Assembly: GCF_025950085.1 (NCBI RefSeq)
Contig: NZ_JAPDDS010000021.1
Span: forward strand, 1-64,000
Source of the DNA: Luteolibacter flavescens
GTDB taxonomy: Bacteria > Verrucomicrobiota > Verrucomicrobiia > Verrucomicrobiales > Akkermansiaceae
Direction of reading: 5' to 3'
Length of the DNA stretch: 64,000 bases
This document shows, piece after piece, positions 40,827-48,542 of this stretch (the first letter of the stretch is position 1; the number at the start of each line of letters is the position of its first letter). Both the position numbers and the translations under genes were made by a program. The notes beneath the pieces were generated by a model that had not been told where the DNA came from, made no database searches, and worked only from the letters and a program-made list of their open reading frames with translations.

Positions 40827-42200
40827 ATGGCGAGCGACGGTGACATGTCCGAGGCGATGAAGCTCTTCGCGGAGCGGGAGAACCTGCCGACGTCGATGGA
40901 CTCGGAGGAGCTTTCGCTGGTGGCGCGGGAGCTGCGGGAGCGGTCGTTCTTCATGTCGAAGGTGGAGGATGCGGTGGTCCTCGATCGCTTCCGTCAGGCG
41001 GCGGATGACTTCGTGGCCGGGAGGAAGGACCGCAACACGCTGGACAAGGAGCTGGAGGCTTGGCTGGAGGCGAAGGGCTACAATGCGCCAGCCGGGAAGG
41101 CGGGCGGGCTCCAGGATCTTTCCAGCCTGCGCCGCATCTCGGTCGTGCTGACGATGAACCTCGACATGGTGCGGGGTCATGCGCGGTGGCTGCGGATGCA
41201 GCAGACGCTGAAGGTCTTCCCGGCGCTGCAACTGGTGCGCGTCTCCGACCGGGTGGAGAAACGGCAGTGGCCGTCGCGGTGGATCGCGGCGATGGACAAG
41301 CTGGGATCGGACACCATGGCGAAGCGGATCGAGAAGGGCGGTGGCTCGCCCGGTGACCCGATCTCCAATTGGACACTGGTGGCGCCGGTGAACGATCCCA
41401 TCTGGATCGAGATCTCGGCCTTCCAGCAGCCGTATCCGCCCTTTGACTGGGGGAGCGGGGTGGGCGTGCGACCGGTGCCACGGGCACAGGCGAAGGAATT
41501 GGACGTGCTGCCACCGAAGGACTCGCCGATGGCAGTGCCGCAGGAGCGAAGCCTGAACGAGACGCTGGAGGCCACGCCGCCGCTGTCCACGCCCGAGGCG
41601 CGGGACGAGCTGTCGAAGGACCTCGGGCGCTTCGGCGAGTGGGAGGGGGACAAGATCGTTTTCACGGATCCTGACGGGACCAAGCCCTACACGGCGGAGA
41701 AGCTGGCGGAGGTGTGGGCCAAGCCCGCGCCGCCGGGGTATGACCAGGTTTCCCAGCGCGACGAGCTGGAGGCGTGGGACGGTGGCCTGACGCCGGACAA
41801 GACCGACCCGCGGGTGACGCTGCGGAGGCTCTTCGACCGGCTGCAGAATGCCGAGCCGCTGCCGCGGGAACTGCACCGCAGCTACCCGCTGACTCCGAAG
41901 GCGGCGGACGAGCTCATGACCGGGCTGCGCCGGCGGGTGATGAGCGTGCCGGGAGACCGGGCAGGATGGGATTTCCATGCCGAGGCGGCGCGGGCCGCGA
42001 CGATCGAGCCGGGCGCGGGGTGGATTGTCACGCTGACGGTGCGCGGGGTGACGCTGGCCAAGGACGTCCGCGCGCTGCGGCCGGCGGGAAAGCCCGGCTA
42101 CGTCTATGTGGGCGGGAAGGTATTCCGGGTGGTGGACTTCGTGCAGTATCCGGTCTCGCGGCGGATCGCGATCACGCTGGAGGAGGGCGTGCAGCCATGA
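40827..42200 (+). CDS. Minor head protein (Mu gpF-like)
   Basis: A 457-residue protein following the portal, as gpF follows gp29 in Mu-like phages. The N-terminal half has the gpF layout: TLDKELEAWLEAKG, RRISVVLTMNLDMVRGHARWLRMQQTLKVFPALQLVRVSDRVEKRQWPSRW and DPIWIEISAFQQPYPPFDWGSGVGVRPV, matching the R-x-NL...YAAGR...FP-x-L...DP-x-W...PP pattern of the family. The usual W-G-C-x-C zinc-like residues are absent. The C-terminal 200 residues are phage-specific. A truncated paralogue lies at the left end of the prophage (18572-19252). It overlaps the gpG-like gene by 4 bp. Confidence 0.8.
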   Translation: MASDGDMSEAMKLFAERENLPTSMDSEELSLVARELRERSFFMSKVEDAVVLDRFRQAADDFVAGRKDRNTLDKELEAWLEAKGYNAPAGKAGGLQDLSSLRRISVVLTMNLDMVRGHARWLRMQQTLKVFPALQLVRVSDRVEKRQWPSRWIAAMDKLGSDTMAKRIEKGGGSPGDPISNWTLVAPVNDPIWIEISAFQQPYPPFDWGSGVGVRPVPRAQAKELDVLPPKDSPMAVPQERSLNETLEATPPLSTPEARDELSKDLGRFGEWEGDKIVFTDPDGTKPYTAEKLAEVWAKPAPPGYDQVSQRDELEAWDGGLTPDKTDPRVTLRRLFDRLQNAEPLPRELHRSYPLTPKAADELMTGLRRRVMSVPGDRAGWDFHAEAARAATIEPGAGWIVTLTVRGVTLAKDVRALRPAGKPGYVYVGGKVFRVVDFVQYPVSRRIAITLEEGVQP

Positions 42201-42847
42201 TCCAGATCACCATCGATGCCGCGGGGCTGGGGCTGACGATCGACCAGCTCGCGGCGGCGACGGCCGACAAGGAGTCGCTGCATCTGGCGGCGGCAGCGGC
42301 GGTGGAATTCGCGTGGGATGCCCACCTCGAGGCGCACTACAAACCGAAGGACGAGGGACAGCTCGACTACTGGGCCGACGTGCAGCGGTCGCTGGAGAGC
42401 ACGTCCAGCGCCGAGGCTGGCATGGTGCGGGTGACACAGGATTTCATCGAGCTCTACTACTACGGCGGCACGACGACACCGGGGAAGAGCATCAGCTCGT
42501 GGACGGGCAAGCTCACGCGGGCCCTGGCCAAGCCGTCCGAGCGGGTGCCGGTGGTGGACGGCAGGCGGATCGCGCCGGGGCGCTTCCGCGAGGACCATGC
42601 CGAGCTGGCCTTCATCCGGGCGATGGAGGGCGACGTGATCGGCTATCTCTTCGAGGCGATCGAGGACGGCTTGATCTCGCGAGGGCGGAACAAGGGCAAG
42701 CCGAGGCTGAGGCGGGCGGGGCCCCTGATGTATACCCTGATGAGCCGCTACACCTACCCGCCCGATCCCGGAATCATCCCGCCGGATGCGGAGCTGTCGG
42801 CGGCGGCGCGGCAGGCGGTGCTGGATTTTCTGGAGGTCGATACTTAA
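42197..42847 (+). CDS. Virion morphogenesis protein (Mu gpG/tail-completion-like)
   Basis: A 216-residue protein. FAWDAHLEAHYKPKDEGQLDYWADVQRSLES and FIELYYYGGTTTPGKSISSWTGKLTRALAKPS resemble the phage virion-morphogenesis (gpG/S-type) family that completes head or tail joining. It is coupled to the gpF-like gene by ATGA. Assignment rests on place and general pattern. Confidence 0.65.
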   Translation: MIQITIDAAGLGLTIDQLAAATADKESLHLAAAAAVEFAWDAHLEAHYKPKDEGQLDYWADVQRSLESTSSAEAGMVRVTQDFIELYYYGGTTTPGKSISSWTGKLTRALAKPSERVPVVDGRRIAPGRFREDHAELAFIRAMEGDVIGYLFEAIEDGLISRGRNKGKPRLRRAGPLMYTLMSRYTYPPDPGIIPPDAELSAAARQAVLDFLEVDT

Positions 42848-42866
42848 TGAATGACATGACGGACAT

Positions 42867-42894
42867 TTGGCAGGATTGGTCCCGATTCTAACTT
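42867..42894 (+). promoter_or_regulatory. Candidate promoter of the DUF6161-like gene
   Basis: TTGGCA (42867-42872), 16 bp, then TAACTT (42889-42894). The predicted transcription start is at or beside the ATG at 42900, as for the TIR gene. This would give the cargo gene its own promoter inside the late operon. Confidence 0.35.
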
Positions 42895-42899
42895 TATTC

Positions 42900-44273
42900 A
42901 TGATCCTCCCCGATCCTCACACAGTTGATCCTCGCGCAGTTCGAATCGGCTTAAATCTCGACCTCGGTGCAAGGGGCGGAATTCTCGATTTTCCCACCCT
43001 AGGCGAGTTTGAGGATTGGTTTAGAGATGAGGTGGCGTTCTGGAGCTTTTTGCGGGAAGAGCCGTCCAGCACGCACGCGAACACGTTTGGTTCTCTGCAT
43101 CGATTCCACCAATTCGAGAGTGAGGTTAGTCAGTGTCTCGCTCAATTTGTGGCTGAGTGGGCAGCACTCGATTCATCCATAAATGACGCGAACTTTAGGA
43201 TCAGTCACTCAAACACGACAGAGGGTGCAAGGGCGGAGGGACTAGAACGAGTCGACCAGATTCTTGCTGAGAAAGCAAAGCGAGTGGTGATATTACGTGG
43301 GGACCTACATAATGTCGTCGTTTCGGCAGTGGCATCGGCGGGCACCCGGATACTTTCGTTAGAGCCCGAAGCGCAATTTTTGAAGAAATATGCGAAGAAA
43401 CATCCTGCGGAAGCGGTTTATGCCCTGGATCAGTTTTTAGAGCTTCGTCAATATCGGCCAGACCCGCGCTCGTTAGATGCTAAGGGTAGAATGGATGCGT
43501 TGTTATTTGCCGCAGGTCATAAAAGAAGTCCCGAGTTTCATGATAAAGCGTTCGCGAAAATGGTGGGCAAGTGGGATAAGGAGCTTGAACGGTATAAGGC
43601 GACATTTGATGGGCTAAAGGATGACTTTGGCGTTCAGAACTTAGAGATTAAGGAGGCGGCACAAAAACTTTTGGATTTTCATGCGGAAGCAAGGGGGAAG
43701 TTTGTGGATTTGGAAGCCTTTTATAAAAGTTCGATTGATAAGACAATGAGCGAAAGCGCGCAGGATTTGAAGGCTCTCACAGTCACCTATGACGAGCATA
43801 TGGCGTTGAAGGCTCCGGCATCTTATTGGAGCGGGAAAAATCATCTCCACACGAGAAAGATGGAAAAGCTCAGAAATTGGGTGGTTATTGCTTCGTTGGC
43901 TGCATTTGCTGGGATCAGTCTAAGCGCCTACATTCTATTGCCAGAGTTCTACCCTAAAGACACGGTGCCATGGAGATCTCTTGGTATATTTCTTCTGGTG
44001 TGCACTTTTGCCCTTTCTTTCGTTAGGCTGACAATAAAGCTGATGTTGAGCAATCTTCATCTTGCTGCAGACGCGGAAGAAAGGACAATCATGATTCGCA
44101 CATTCATGGCATTGCTGCGTCGAACATCCGCTCAAGAGGGCCTTAAAAAAGAGGATGTTGCGATTGTCCTGGCTCCGATTTTCAGGCCTTCGACGTCCGG
44201 GATCATCAAAGATGATGGAGGTCCAACATCGCTAGGGGAGTTTTTGAGTCACATGTCTGGAGGAAACAAATGA
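42900..44273 (+). CDS. Two-TM cargo protein with DUF6161-like C-terminus (candidate defence gene)
   Basis: A 457-residue protein. Residues 1-310 are soluble, helical and charged. Residues ~300-390 read ALKAPASYWSGKNHLHTRKMEKLRNWVVIASLAAFAGISLSAYILL ... LGIFLLVCTFALSFVRLTIKLML: a P-x-x-YW-x3-x2-H motif followed by two TM helices near residues 326-347 and 360-380, the layout I associate with DUF6161 membrane proteins. A cytoplasmic end follows (AEERTIMIRTFMALLRRTSAQEGL). It is markedly A+T-richer than the head genes and splits gpG from the protease, so it was gained as a unit. A defence role is inferred from cargo position only. Confidence 0.7.
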   Translation: MILPDPHTVDPRAVRIGLNLDLGARGGILDFPTLGEFEDWFRDEVAFWSFLREEPSSTHANTFGSLHRFHQFESEVSQCLAQFVAEWAALDSSINDANFRISHSNTTEGARAEGLERVDQILAEKAKRVVILRGDLHNVVVSAVASAGTRILSLEPEAQFLKKYAKKHPAEAVYALDQFLELRQYRPDPRSLDAKGRMDALLFAAGHKRSPEFHDKAFAKMVGKWDKELERYKATFDGLKDDFGVQNLEIKEAAQKLLDFHAEARGKFVDLEAFYKSSIDKTMSESAQDLKALTVTYDEHMALKAPASYWSGKNHLHTRKMEKLRNWVVIASLAAFAGISLSAYILLPEFYPKDTVPWRSLGIFLLVCTFALSFVRLTIKLMLSNLHLAADAEERTIMIRTFMALLRRTSAQEGLKKEDVAIVLAPIFRPSTSGIIKDDGGPTSLGEFLSHMSGGNK

Positions 44274-44278
44274 TGTAA

Positions 44279-44298
44279 CGGGGGCCAGTGGGCGGGGT
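44279..44298 (+). repeat. GGGGGCCAGTGGG repeat, copy S3
   Basis: CGGGGGCCAGTGGGCGGGG, six bases behind the stop of the DUF6161-like gene and 35 bp before the protease gene, the same relative place as S1 behind the TIR gene. Confidence 0.5.
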
Positions 44299-44332
44299 GG
44301 CTGTGTCGGGGACGGGGTGAGATGACCGGGGC

Positions 44333-45355
44333 ATGTCGAATGTCCTGATTTTCTCGGCCCTGGCTTGTGCGTTGCAGGGGGAGGGAGCGCCGTCGGAGTT
44401 CGTGTTTTTGCCGGAGGGCGAGCACAAGCTGACGCCGCAGTCGCACCCGAAGGGCATCACCGTGAAGATGCCGGCGGATAAGGGGGCCCAGGTGGCGGCG
44501 GCCTTCAACGAGGCGCTGGCGAAGCGTGAGAACGTGACGGCGTGGTGCGACTTCGAGCACTCGCGCAAGTATCCCGTGTCCTGCTACCCGACGAGCTTCC
44601 GCTACGTGCCCGGACAGGGCGTGGTGGCGACGGTGGAGTGGTCGAAGAGCGGGCGCGAGGCGGTGGAAGGCAGGGATGCGCGGTTTTTTTCGCCGGAGTT
44701 CTACATCGGCGACGATGGCGTCCCGACGGGACTGCCGGACAGGGGGCCAGTGGGGGCTCTGTGCACCGAGCCAGCGTTCCGGGAGATTCCGGCCATCACC
44801 GCGGCTGATGCAGACGCGGACAAGCCAACCGAATCTCAGCAGACCATGTCATCGCTAATCATCCTCGCCGCACTCGGCATCGACCACTCCCGCTCCGACG
44901 CGGATCAGGCGGGCCTCACCAAGCTCCAGGAGATCCAGGCGGCCGCCGCCAGGGTGCCGGGGCTGGAAGGCGAAGTGACCAAGCTCAAGGGCGAGGTCAA
45001 GGACGGCAAGCAGAAGGCCGGTCTCGCGCTCTTCAAGCGTGCCGTCACTGCCGGGCTGGAGAAGGCCGACGATGCCGAACGCAAGGCCAGGTATCTCAGC
45101 GCCGCCGAAGCCGATGACAGCTTCGCCCTCGAACTGCTTACCGAGAAGGTGGCCGCCGCGGAAGCGGGCAAAGGCGATGATGACGATGACATCACCAAGC
45201 CGATCGTCACCGCGCGGGACAGTGGCGGGGCGAAGAACAACGAGCAGCGCATCTCCGCCGCGCAGACCAAGGCCCGCAACGAACTCGGGCCCGGTGCGAA
45301 CTTCTCCGAAGTCTGGGCACGTGCCGCCGAGATCGACCCGCCTGCCTTCGTGTAA
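44333..45355 (+). CDS. Head maturation protease/scaffold (Mu gpI-like)
   Basis: A 340-residue protein. The N-terminal ~160 residues follow the Mu gpI protease family: GEHKLTPQSHPKGITVKMP, NVTAWCDFEHSRKYPVSCYPTSFRYVPGQGVVATVEWSKSGREAVEGRDARFFSPEFY. The C-terminal half is a helical scaffold (KLQEIQAAAARVPGLEGEVTKLKGEVKDGK ... ERKARYLSAAEADDSFALELLTEKVAAAEAG). As in Mu, protease and scaffold are one chain; an internal ATG may give the scaffold alone. It comes just before the capsid genes. Confidence 0.87.
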   Translation: MSNVLIFSALACALQGEGAPSEFVFLPEGEHKLTPQSHPKGITVKMPADKGAQVAAAFNEALAKRENVTAWCDFEHSRKYPVSCYPTSFRYVPGQGVVATVEWSKSGREAVEGRDARFFSPEFYIGDDGVPTGLPDRGPVGALCTEPAFREIPAITAADADADKPTESQQTMSSLIILAALGIDHSRSDADQAGLTKLQEIQAAAARVPGLEGEVTKLKGEVKDGKQKAGLALFKRAVTAGLEKADDAERKARYLSAAEADDSFALELLTEKVAAAEAGKGDDDDDITKPIVTARDSGGAKNNEQRISAAQTKARNELGPGANFSEVWARAAEIDPPAFV

Positions 45356-45395
45356 GGCGTCCCGCCATCCACTCTAACAATCATCTCTTCCGATT

Positions 45396-45779
45396 ATGGC
45401 TCTTTCCCGTGAAGTCCCCATCGTTCCGATCCCCAACGGCGCTGCGAACGTGACGCTTGGCAAGATCGTCAAGGCCTCCGCCGGCACGTGTATCGTGACG
45501 ACCGCTGCGACGGACGCCGCTCTCGGCGTCATCACCGAGGACACCGCTGCGGGCGGTGTCGCAAGCGTGGCCCCGGCAGGATCCGGCGCAATCGTGCTGG
45601 TGGAAGCCTCCGCCAGCGGCATCGCCATCGGAGACAACCTGGTGCCGGCTGCCAATGGCCAGTGCAACAAGAGCACGACCGCGACGCACAAGGTCTTCGC
45701 CATCGCGCTGGAGCCATCCACCGCCGCGGGTCAGCTCATCGAGGCCGTGCTTTCGCCCGGCTACATCATCCTGCCGTAA
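45396..45779 (+). CDS. Head decoration protein (DUF2190-like)
   Basis: A 127-residue beta-rich protein: VPIVPIPNGAANVTLGKIVKASAGTCIVTTAATDAALGVITEDTAAGGVASVAPAGSGAIVLVEASASGIAIGDNLVPAANGQC. The GKIVKA ... ALGVI ... G-AIVLVEA ... IAIGD-L pattern is that of small capsid decoration proteins coded between protease and capsid. Confidence 0.75.
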   Translation: MALSREVPIVPIPNGAANVTLGKIVKASAGTCIVTTAATDAALGVITEDTAAGGVASVAPAGSGAIVLVEASASGIAIGDNLVPAANGQCNKSTTATHKVFAIALEPSTAAGQLIEAVLSPGYIILP

Positions 45780-45824
45780 GCGGGCCAAGCCCCAACATCA
45801 CTCATCATTTCATCCCTCTGAATC

Positions 45825-46739
45825 ATGGCCACGCCTGCCAACATCAATACCCTCAACCAGTTCGCCAAGGGGCTCTTCCAGAGCTCGGCGAGCCCCCTTG
45901 CGGACTTCCTTGCGCCCGTGGTTGTCACCGGCGCGGCAGAGTTCAGCATCATTGACTATGCCAAGCGCTCGGCCTTCCAGGTGCCGAATGCGAAACGAGC
46001 GATCGGTGGAGACTCCAAGGCCGTCGTGACCGATGGCGAGAAGATCAACATTTCGCTGCAGCCTTATGCGCTGCACGATATGATCGACAAGCACGAGCTC
46101 GACAAGGCTACCACCGGCGAAGGCTCCCGCCTGCTCCGTGAGGCCCGCGTCGGCAACCTGGTGTCCCAAGCTGGGAACAGCCGATTGTATGAAACCCTCA
46201 CGGTGCTGCGCGCCGGCGTTGCTGCCACTCCGGAATCCTGGGCGGATGCCGAAGACCCGATCAAGGACATCGACAATTACATGAAGGTGATCGCGGACCG
46301 TCTCGGGCTCTTGCCCAACCGTGTCGTGTTCGCCCTCGGAGCATGGTCGATTTTCAAGAATCACCCGAAGGTGATTGCCCGCCATCCCGGTGCCGCAGAG
46401 GTTGCTCCCAAGCTGGCGGATGTCGGCTCCCTCTTTCTGAACCCGAACACCCGATGCGAACTGAGCACCGTGGTGTTTGACAACGGGAAGCTGAATGCTC
46501 CGGTCAGCAAGGCCAACGCTCTCACCGCCACCAATCCCGAGGTGTGGATCTACTTCGCTGCTGACGGTGCAAACACCTTCGATGCTTCCGCGTTCAAGAC
46601 CTTCCGCGTGCAGGCGAATCCCTTCGGAGGCGTCCGCATCAAGGAGAAGGATTTCGGCGAGAAGGTCATCACCGAGTGGACCGAAGCTGCCTACGTCAAC
46701 AACGCCGACGCGGCGGTCCGCCTGACCATCTCGGCCTAA
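45825..46739 (+). CDS. Major capsid protein
   Basis: A 304-residue protein of the HK97 fold by position and pattern: helical start (NTLNQFAKGLFQSS), a central region INISLQPYALHDMIDKHELDK with the typical P-domain turn, PIKDIDNYMKVIADRLGLLPNRVVFALGAWSIFKNHPKVIA (spine helix), and a late FRVQANPFGGVRIKEKDFGEKVITEWTEAAYV, typical of capsid subunits in Mu-like and related phages. It follows the decoration protein and precedes the connector genes. Confidence 0.85.
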   Translation: MATPANINTLNQFAKGLFQSSASPLADFLAPVVVTGAAEFSIIDYAKRSAFQVPNAKRAIGGDSKAVVTDGEKINISLQPYALHDMIDKHELDKATTGEGSRLLREARVGNLVSQAGNSRLYETLTVLRAGVAATPESWADAEDPIKDIDNYMKVIADRLGLLPNRVVFALGAWSIFKNHPKVIARHPGAAEVAPKLADVGSLFLNPNTRCELSTVVFDNGKLNAPVSKANALTATNPEVWIYFAADGANTFDASAFKTFRVQANPFGGVRIKEKDFGEKVITEWTEAAYVNNADAAVRLTISA

Positions 46740-46835
46740 CATCTTCCTGGGTCGGTCCATTGGTTACGAGTCGAGGCCCCGTCCGTTCCGGCGGGCGGGG
46801 CTTTGCTTCCCTCACACACGCTATCCGCATCCTCC

Positions 46836-47249
46836 ATGTCATGGGTCCAGCTCACCAGCACGCACGTCCTCGCCCGTCTCACGACGGACGAAAAGGAGGC
46901 ATTCGAGGCGGTGGGCGAGGACACCTCGACGGACAAGCTCAGCGGGATCATCGAGCAGGTGACCTCTCTGGTCCGGTCGAAGGTGGCGAGCTGTTCCAGC
47001 AATACCATGGGACCCGCGGGAACCATCCCGTCAGGATCCTTGTGGCATGCGGTCAGCCTGTGCCGAGCCGGGCTTGTGGCCGCGCAGCCCACGATGGAAG
47101 GCCAGACCGATCCGCGCGCCGCGGAGACCCGCGAGGCCTACCGGTATCTCGACCAGCTCGCGCGCTGCGAGGTGCTGGCCGACGTGCCGGAAGTGCCGCC
47201 CGTGCCGGTGTCCGGCTCGTGGGGCAGCAAGCCGCTGATGGACTTCTGA
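46836..47249 (+). CDS. Head-tail connector protein (Mu gp36/DUF1320-like)
   Basis: About 137 residues from the ATG at 46836. WVQLTSTHVLARLTTDEKEAFEAVGEDTSTDKLSGIIEQVTSLVRSKVASCSSN is the helical connector pattern of DUF1320/gp36 proteins, in which a short helix bundle docks below the portal. LWHAVSLCRAGLVAAQP and YRYLDQLARCEV are later helices. It follows the capsid by 96 bp, as in Mu-like order. Confidence 0.72.
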   Translation: MSWVQLTSTHVLARLTTDEKEAFEAVGEDTSTDKLSGIIEQVTSLVRSKVASCSSNTMGPAGTIPSGSLWHAVSLCRAGLVAAQPTMEGQTDPRAAETREAYRYLDQLARCEVLADVPEVPPVPVSGSWGSKPLMDF

Positions 47250-47263
47250 TTTTTGCGCACCCC

Positions 47264-47737
47264 ATGAGCGTCCTACTCTCCCGCGCCGATGCCCTGGCCG
47301 CCTACCTGATGACAGTGGACGGGCTGCAGGGCATCACGTGGATGGTGGAGCGGGCGCGGAACCTCGACAGCGAATTCACGAAGGCCACGGCGAAGAAGCT
47401 GGGGCTGGGCGTGATCCGTTTCCTCGGGGGAACCAACAAGGATCGCAACCTGAACTCCGTGCGGCTCGCGGCCCGCTACAGTGTCACCCTGTTTTTCAAG
47501 CCGGTCATCAAGGCAGGCGTCCCGCGCGACGGCAGCAAGGAGCCCGCGGACGTGGCCGAGCTGGCCGCGCGCGCGATGCACCACTGGTTTCCCGTGGAGA
47601 CACCGACCAAGAGCCAGGTGCGATTCGAGGTGACCGGGATGCAGACGGCGGATGCCGAGCATTTCCACGTGATCCGCATCGATGCCGAGAGCGTCGTCCA
47701 ATTTTCCTCCGAACCCGTTTCCCTCATCGAGCCATGA
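47264..47737 (+). CDS. Head-tail joining/tail-terminator protein (Mu gp37-like)
   Basis: About 157 residues from the ATG at 47264. SRADALAAYLMTVDGLQGITWMVERARNLDSEFTKATAKKLGLGVIRFLGG, then ARYSVTLFFKPVIKAG and a two-strand end FEVTGMQTADAEHFHVIRIDAESVVQF. Alpha/beta joining proteins of this size follow the connector in siphovirus and Mu-like clusters. It overlaps the next gene by 4 bp. Confidence 0.6.
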   Translation: MSVLLSRADALAAYLMTVDGLQGITWMVERARNLDSEFTKATAKKLGLGVIRFLGGTNKDRNLNSVRLAARYSVTLFFKPVIKAGVPRDGSKEPADVAELAARAMHHWFPVETPTKSQVRFEVTGMQTADAEHFHVIRIDAESVVQFSSEPVSLIEP

Positions 47738-47958
47738 ACGATCCTGTTGCCACGCCTGCCGCCTCCAAGACACCCGACCTGCCAAGCGGGGCAGTGCCCC
47801 GCGCTCCCAGCGGGTCCATCGCGAAGATCCTGTGCCGCGATGTGCTGAAGGCGAAGGGCTTCACCTTTGCCAAGGGCAAGGTGGTGGAAGGCGTGTCGCT
47901 CGAGCACGCGAAGCACCTGGTGGAGACCGGCAAGGCCGAGATCCTCGACGTGGCCTGA
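47734..47958 (+). CDS. Small tail-module protein carrying a palindromic repeat
   Basis: A 74-residue protein. The first 30 residues are Pro/Ala/Ser-rich and include DLPSGAVPRAPSG, encoded by repeat R4 in a different frame from R1 and R3. The rest SIAKILCRDVLKAKGFTFAKGKVVEGVSLEHAKHLVETGKAEILDVA looks like a small folded domain. No family recognised. Confidence 0.6.
   Translation: MNDPVATPAASKTPDLPSGAVPRAPSGSIAKILCRDVLKAKGFTFAKGKVVEGVSLEHAKHLVETGKAEILDVA
47776..47810. repeat. 39-nt palindromic repeat, copy R4 (other frame)
   Basis: 34 of 35 bases match R1/R3. It is read one base shifted, giving DLPSGAVPRAPS. Confidence 0.85.
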
Positions 47959-48007
47959 TGCCTTTTCCCCGACCTGACAGACGAACCCCTTTTCATTTCC
48001 GATTGCC

Positions 48008-48535
48008 ATGAAAGACATCATCGCCGGTTACCATATCTTCCTCGCCCGTGAAGGCGCTGTCATCGACGGCGTGACCGTCGCGGACGACGCCAAACCGGAC
48101 ACGAGTCCGGAGAGCAACTACACCCGCGTGGCGCACTGCGAGAGCTTCGAGCCGCGCCGCACGGGCAACCGTCTTGTGCGCCGCTCGCCGGATCCGGGCC
48201 GCTTCCAGGACCGCGCGGTCATCATCACGAACCAGCAGATCGAGTATGTTTTGGGTCTGCAGGAGTGGAGCGACATGACGCTGGCCGAGGGCCTGCTCGG
48301 CGGCTCCGCGCCGGTGGCCGGTGTCTTCGTCCCCAACGGGGCGACCGAGGACATCCGCGGCTGGTTCCTGATCCAGGGATACGACCACGAGAACAACCAG
48401 ATCCTCGCGCTGAACGTGTGGGGCGAGGCGCGCGTGGAGCCCTACACCTTTGGCGAGAACCTGACGGCCTACCGCTTCATCGTCCGCCAGCTCTCCAGCA
48501 CGCTCAACACCGGCGAAGTCTCCAACCTCTCCTGA
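48008..48535 (+). CDS. Tail tube protein-like
   Basis: A 175-residue, beta-rich protein: YHIFLAREGAVIDGVTV, YTRVAHCESFEPRRTGNRLVRRSPDPGRFQDRAVIITNQQIEYVLGLQEWSDMTLAEGLLGGS and IRGWFLIQGYDHENNQILALNVWGEARVEPYTFGENLTAYRFIVRQLSS. Length and place behind the joining genes fit a major tail (tube) protein. No sheath gene accompanies it. Confidence 0.65.
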   Translation: MKDIIAGYHIFLAREGAVIDGVTVADDAKPDTSPESNYTRVAHCESFEPRRTGNRLVRRSPDPGRFQDRAVIITNQQIEYVLGLQEWSDMTLAEGLLGGSAPVAGVFVPNGATEDIRGWFLIQGYDHENNQILALNVWGEARVEPYTFGENLTAYRFIVRQLSSTLNTGEVSNLS

Positions 48536-48542
48536 TCCCGCC

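Noticed and set aside
42847-42893. Tiny frame (about 15 codons) between gpG and the DUF6161-like gene
   Set aside because: Too short and it overlaps the candidate promoter; no support as a gene.
44741-44756. Fourth copy of the GGGGGCCAGTGGG repeat inside the protease gene
   Set aside because: It encodes DRGPVGAL, which fits the protease family pattern, so the match is probably chance.
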